A stretch of 46,950 nucleotides of DNA. Origin: Bryobacterales bacterium (GTDB lineage: Bacteria > Acidobacteriota > Terriglobia > Bryobacterales > Bryobacteraceae). The notes under the pieces are model-generated. The model saw only the letters and a program-made list of their open reading frames with translations. It ran no database searches and was not told the DNA's origin. The stretch spans positions 1-46,950 of the forward strand of contig DAHVTI010000234.1 of assembly GCA_027324255.1 (NCBI GenBank). Direction: 5' to 3'. Position numbers and translations under genes: made by a program. Shown piece by piece: positions 44,488 to 46,950 of the stretch (positions within the stretch are counted from its first letter, which is position 1; each line of letters starts with the position of its first letter).

Positions 44488-45357
44488 CTATTCGTGTTTT
44501 CCGTAGACCGTGTATTCCGCGGTGGCGGTGTAGCCCATGCGCTCGTAGACCGGGCGGCCGGCCTCGGTGGCGTGGAGGTAAGTGCGCGGGCCGAGGCCCG
44601 CGGCGAGCGAACGGGCGAGGACATCGCGCATGGCCGCATCGGCGTAGCCGCGGCGGCGCAGGTCGGGATGGGTGGCGACGAGGGCGACGTAGCGCAGGCC
44701 GCCGACATCCACGACGGCGGCGCAGCCGGCGGGCCGTCCTTCCGCTTCGAGTACCGTGGCCATGCGGCGCGGCGGCGCCCACCAGCCGGGGCGCTCCATG
44801 GCGAGAGAACCGGACTCGCCGAGCGGCATCTGGTAGGCCGCCTCGTTCAGGCGGAGCATGAGGTCCGGGGCCTGGGCATCCGACTCGGTCCGGCACCGGC
44901 CGGCGGGCGGTTCCCGATGCGGCGGCGACACTTCCTCCGCGGCCATGCCGGTGAGCGCCATCATGGGCGCCAGGCCGAGGCGCTCCAGGGTGCGGCCGGC
45001 TTCAGGCATCAACTCACCCATGGTCTCGTGGCAGACGGCGAAGAGCCACGGGAGTGTCCGCGCGGCGGTCCAGGCGCTGGTATCCAGCGCCGCCACTTCG
45101 AACTCCCCGGCCGAGGACGGCGTCCGGGCGGTGACGGCGAGGTTGAAGAAGACCACGGGGACGCCGCCCCAGGAGACTTCGACAAGGCCTCCGCGGCAGC
45201 TCTCGAACCCGGCGCTGCCGGAGTTCAGGGCATCCCAGGCGTCGACAAAGACGGCATTCGATTCGCGGGCTCGTTCCATGGTTTGTGACAGGTCTCCAGT
45301 CCCAGCGCGGCGATTGTTGAGATGGTAGTACAGAATTTTGGAATCCGCCAGAGGCAT
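44488..45357 (-). CDS. GNAT-family N-acetyltransferase
   Basis: 289 residues. The C-terminal half holds the acetyl-CoA site: YVALVATHPDLRRRGYADAAM, i.e. V-x-T-x-P-x-x-R-x-x-G-x-A, followed by YLHATEAGRPVYERMGY. The N-terminal half resembles a degenerate second GNAT fold. The substrate is unknown. ATG 45279 is an alternative start that would remove 26 residues. It starts divergently from the second sulfatase gene, 61 bases away. Confidence 0.85.
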   Translation of the reverse strand: MPLADSKILYYHLNNRRAGTGDLSQTMERARESNAVFVDAWDALNSGSAGFESCRGGLVEVSWGGVPVVFFNLAVTARTPSSAGEFEVAALDTSAWTAARTLPWLFAVCHETMGELMPEAGRTLERLGLAPMMALTGMAAEEVSPPHREPPAGRCRTESDAQAPDLMLRLNEAAYQMPLGESGSLAMERPGWWAPPRRMATVLEAEGRPAGCAAVVDVGGLRYVALVATHPDLRRRGYADAAMRDVLARSLAAGLGPRTYLHATEAGRPVYERMGYTATAEYTVYGKHE

Positions 45358-45418
45358 CGGCCTCTCGCGCCCGGCGGGAGGAGCGGACTATGCTGAGGGG
45401 GATTTCAGAAGGAACGGA

Positions 45419-46849
45419 ATGGGCACGATGAACGGGACAACGAACAAGGCCGGCATCAGCCGGAGAACATTCACCGGCAGCCTGCTGGCGGCGCGAACGG
45501 CGCGAGCCGCGGCGCGGCGGCCGAACGTCCTGCTCTTCCTCACCGACGACGAGAGCTGGCTGGAGCGGAGCATATACGGGTGGTCGAAGGCGCCGACGCC
45601 GCACTTCGACCGCGTGGCGAAAGAGGGGGTGCTGTTCACGCACGCCTACACTTCGGCGCCGTCGTGCGCGCCGTCGCGGGCATCGCTGCTGACGGGGCGG
45701 AACTTCTGGGAACTGGAACAGGGCGCCTTCATCCAGGCGTGGCTGCCGGCGAAGTTTCCGGTGCTGCCGGACCTGATGGAAGCGGGCGGCTACCATGCCG
45801 GCTTCACCGGCAAGGGCTGGGGTCCGGGCGTGCTTCCGCCGTCGGGCCGCAAGCGCAATCCGGCTGGCAACGCCTACAACCGGATCAAGCGGTCCGAGCG
45901 GGAACCGGGAGTCAGCCCTATCGACTATGCGGCGAATTTCGAGGATTTCCTGGAGCAGCGGCCGCAGGGCAAGCCGTTCTGGTTCTGGGCGGGCCCGACG
46001 GAGCCGCACGGGCCGTACGGGGAGGACAACTACCGGAAGCTGGCGAGGTACGGCATCGCGCCGGAGAGCGTGAAGGTGCCCGGGTTTCTGGCCGGCACGC
46101 CGAAGACGCGGCGCGAGCGGGAGAACTTCACGTACGAATTGCGCCACGCCGACGAGGACCTGGGACGGATCCTGAAGGTGCTGGAGCGCCGCGGCGAGCT
46201 GGCGGACACGCTGGTGGTGGTCACTTCCGACAACGGCACGGCGATCCCGCGGTCCAAGACCAACGTGTACGACTGGGGCGTACGCGAGCCGATGGCGGTA
46301 ATGTGGCCGTCGGGCGTGAAGTCGGGCCGCGTGGTGGAGGACTTCGTGAACTTCGTCGACTTCGCGCCGACGATGCTGGACGCGGCGGGGCTGCCGGCGC
46401 CAGCGTCGATGAGCGGGCAGAGCTTCCTCGATGTGCTGGTCTCGGGCAAGGGGGGCCGGGTGGATGCGTCGCGCGGGTGGACGGCGGCCGGCCTGGAATG
46501 GCACGGCGAGTTCGATCCAGTGAGCTTCGCCGGCCGGATGATCCGCGATGAGCGCTACCAGTACGTCGTGAATTACGGGAAGCGGCCGGTGGAGTTGCCG
46601 GGCGAAAACGGGAAGGAGCGGCCGCGCGAAGAACTGTACGACTGCCGCGGAGACCCGTGGCAGTTGAAGAACCTGGCGGGGTCGGCGCAGCAAGCGGCGA
46701 TACTCCAGAAGCTGCGCGGCCGGCTCGAGGACTACCAGCGGCGGACGCGCGATCCGCGTGTGACGGGTGAGATGCGGATCTTCGAGCGGACGAGGCAGTA
46801 CGTGCAGGAGCGAAAAAGGAAAGGATACCCGGGAGGAAACGGAATGTGA
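45419..46849 (+). CDS. Sulfatase, exported
   Basis: 476 residues. ISRRTFTGSLLAARTA is a Tat-type signal. NVLLFLTDDESW supplies the N-terminal acidic metal ligands, Cys83-A-P-S-R is the formylglycine motif followed by ASLLTGR, GKGWGPG occupies the position of the usual GKWH, and VTSDNGTAIP carries the later metal ligands. It resembles heparan N-sulfatase-like enzymes of environmental bacteria. AAGGA lies six bases before ATG 45419. Confidence 0.92.
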   Translation: MGTMNGTTNKAGISRRTFTGSLLAARTARAAARRPNVLLFLTDDESWLERSIYGWSKAPTPHFDRVAKEGVLFTHAYTSAPSCAPSRASLLTGRNFWELEQGAFIQAWLPAKFPVLPDLMEAGGYHAGFTGKGWGPGVLPPSGRKRNPAGNAYNRIKRSEREPGVSPIDYAANFEDFLEQRPQGKPFWFWAGPTEPHGPYGEDNYRKLARYGIAPESVKVPGFLAGTPKTRRERENFTYELRHADEDLGRILKVLERRGELADTLVVVTSDNGTAIPRSKTNVYDWGVREPMAVMWPSGVKSGRVVEDFVNFVDFAPTMLDAAGLPAPASMSGQSFLDVLVSGKGGRVDASRGWTAAGLEWHGEFDPVSFAGRMIRDERYQYVVNYGKRPVELPGENGKERPREELYDCRGDPWQLKNLAGSAQQAAILQKLRGRLEDYQRRTRDPRVTGEMRIFERTRQYVQERKRKGYPGGNGM

Positions 46850-46911
46850 CGGCGGGCCCGGGCGCAGTGCGAATCCAGGCCTCCGGCGTGCGCGAACGGA
46901 TGTAGGATACG

Positions 46912-46931
46912 TTCAGATCCGGGAATCTGAA
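46912..46931. promoter_or_regulatory. Perfect inverted repeat in front of the last gene
   Basis: TTCAGAT-CCGGGA-ATCTGAA, 7-bp arms around six bases. It directly abuts the AAGGAGG ribosome site (46931-46937) of the gene starting at 46942 and follows a possible -10 (GGATAC at 46905-46910). It may be an operator, or a 5' leader hairpin. Confidence 0.45.
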
Positions 46932-46941
46932 AGGAGGCGCG

Positions 46942-46950
46942 ATGGAGCGC
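46942..46950 (+). CDS. Start of a further gene (truncated by window)
   Basis: Only MER is visible. The strong AAAGGAGG with a four-base gap to ATG 46942 makes this a likely gene start. Product unknown. Confidence 0.5.

Overview
The window is chromosomal DNA from a GC-rich bacterium. It carries many Tat or Sec signal peptides on sugar-isomerase-like TIM barrels, two anaerobic-type sulfatases, a BNR sialidase, a GH28 enzyme, a DUF1579-like protein and a PEP-CTERM/CHRD protein. That mix is typical of soil Acidobacteriota of the Solibacter/Bryobacter kind, but this is an inference from gene content because no rRNA or marker gene is present.

Layout. 1-3756 (+): tail of one PaaK-like adenylate-forming ligase, a second complete one, a TIM-barrel epimerase and a BNR sialidase whose 5' end is invaded by REP-like hairpins. 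3856-5283 (+): 6-phosphogluconate dehydrogenase. 8190-5525 (-): TlpA-like thioredoxin, CoA-disulfide/persulfide reductase with a rhodanese tail, and a hotdog thioesterase. 8275-8832 (+): FolE.

8843-17072 is the most interesting block. Two divergent operons share a short control region at 11727-11856. Leftward (-) run a NifX-like protein, a DUF5320 peptide, two ferredoxin-containing MinD-type ATPases and a second NifX-like protein. Rightward (+) run a MauE/DoxX-thioredoxin fusion, a frameshifted MBL hydrolase, TrmO, a predicted heavy-metal/Mn exporter, a DapA-like lyase and a DUF364 protein. The gene set resembles the 'orange protein' (ORP) clusters of sulfate reducers. A PadR regulator with an N-terminal Cys-x8-Cys-x-Cys lies downstream at 18219. 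A palindrome of the form AGRTGTGAYGTACATCT lies upstream of the 17250 gene and of padR, with weaker or rearranged versions upstream of the divergent operons and of the 20329/20812 genes. This looks like a local, autoregulated metal/redox regulon.

18717-28846 (-) holds an Asp/Glu racemase, a GH28 enzyme, a hemolysin III/PAQR protein and an operon of fatty acyl reductase-like SDR, AMP-ligase, TPR protein and alpha/beta hydrolase. 29099-29995 (+) is a second TIM-barrel epimerase.

30440-39900 is a lower-GC segment that appears to split a CHRD/PEP-CTERM gene: its N-terminal third is at 30291 and its C-terminal two thirds at about 39898. Inside are tRNA-Val(GAC), a TPR protein, a LytS/LytTR two-component pair, a Tat-exported Fe-S aldo/keto reductase, an NTF2-like protein, an esterase, a second aldo/keto reductase, a cupin-carboxymuconolactone decarboxylase fusion and a truncated carboxylesterase at the right breakpoint.

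40478-46950 returns to high GC: cupin, PIG-L deacetylase, a DUF1579-like protein, two sulfatases, a DUF4440-like lipoprotein, a GNAT acetyltransferase and the start of a further gene.
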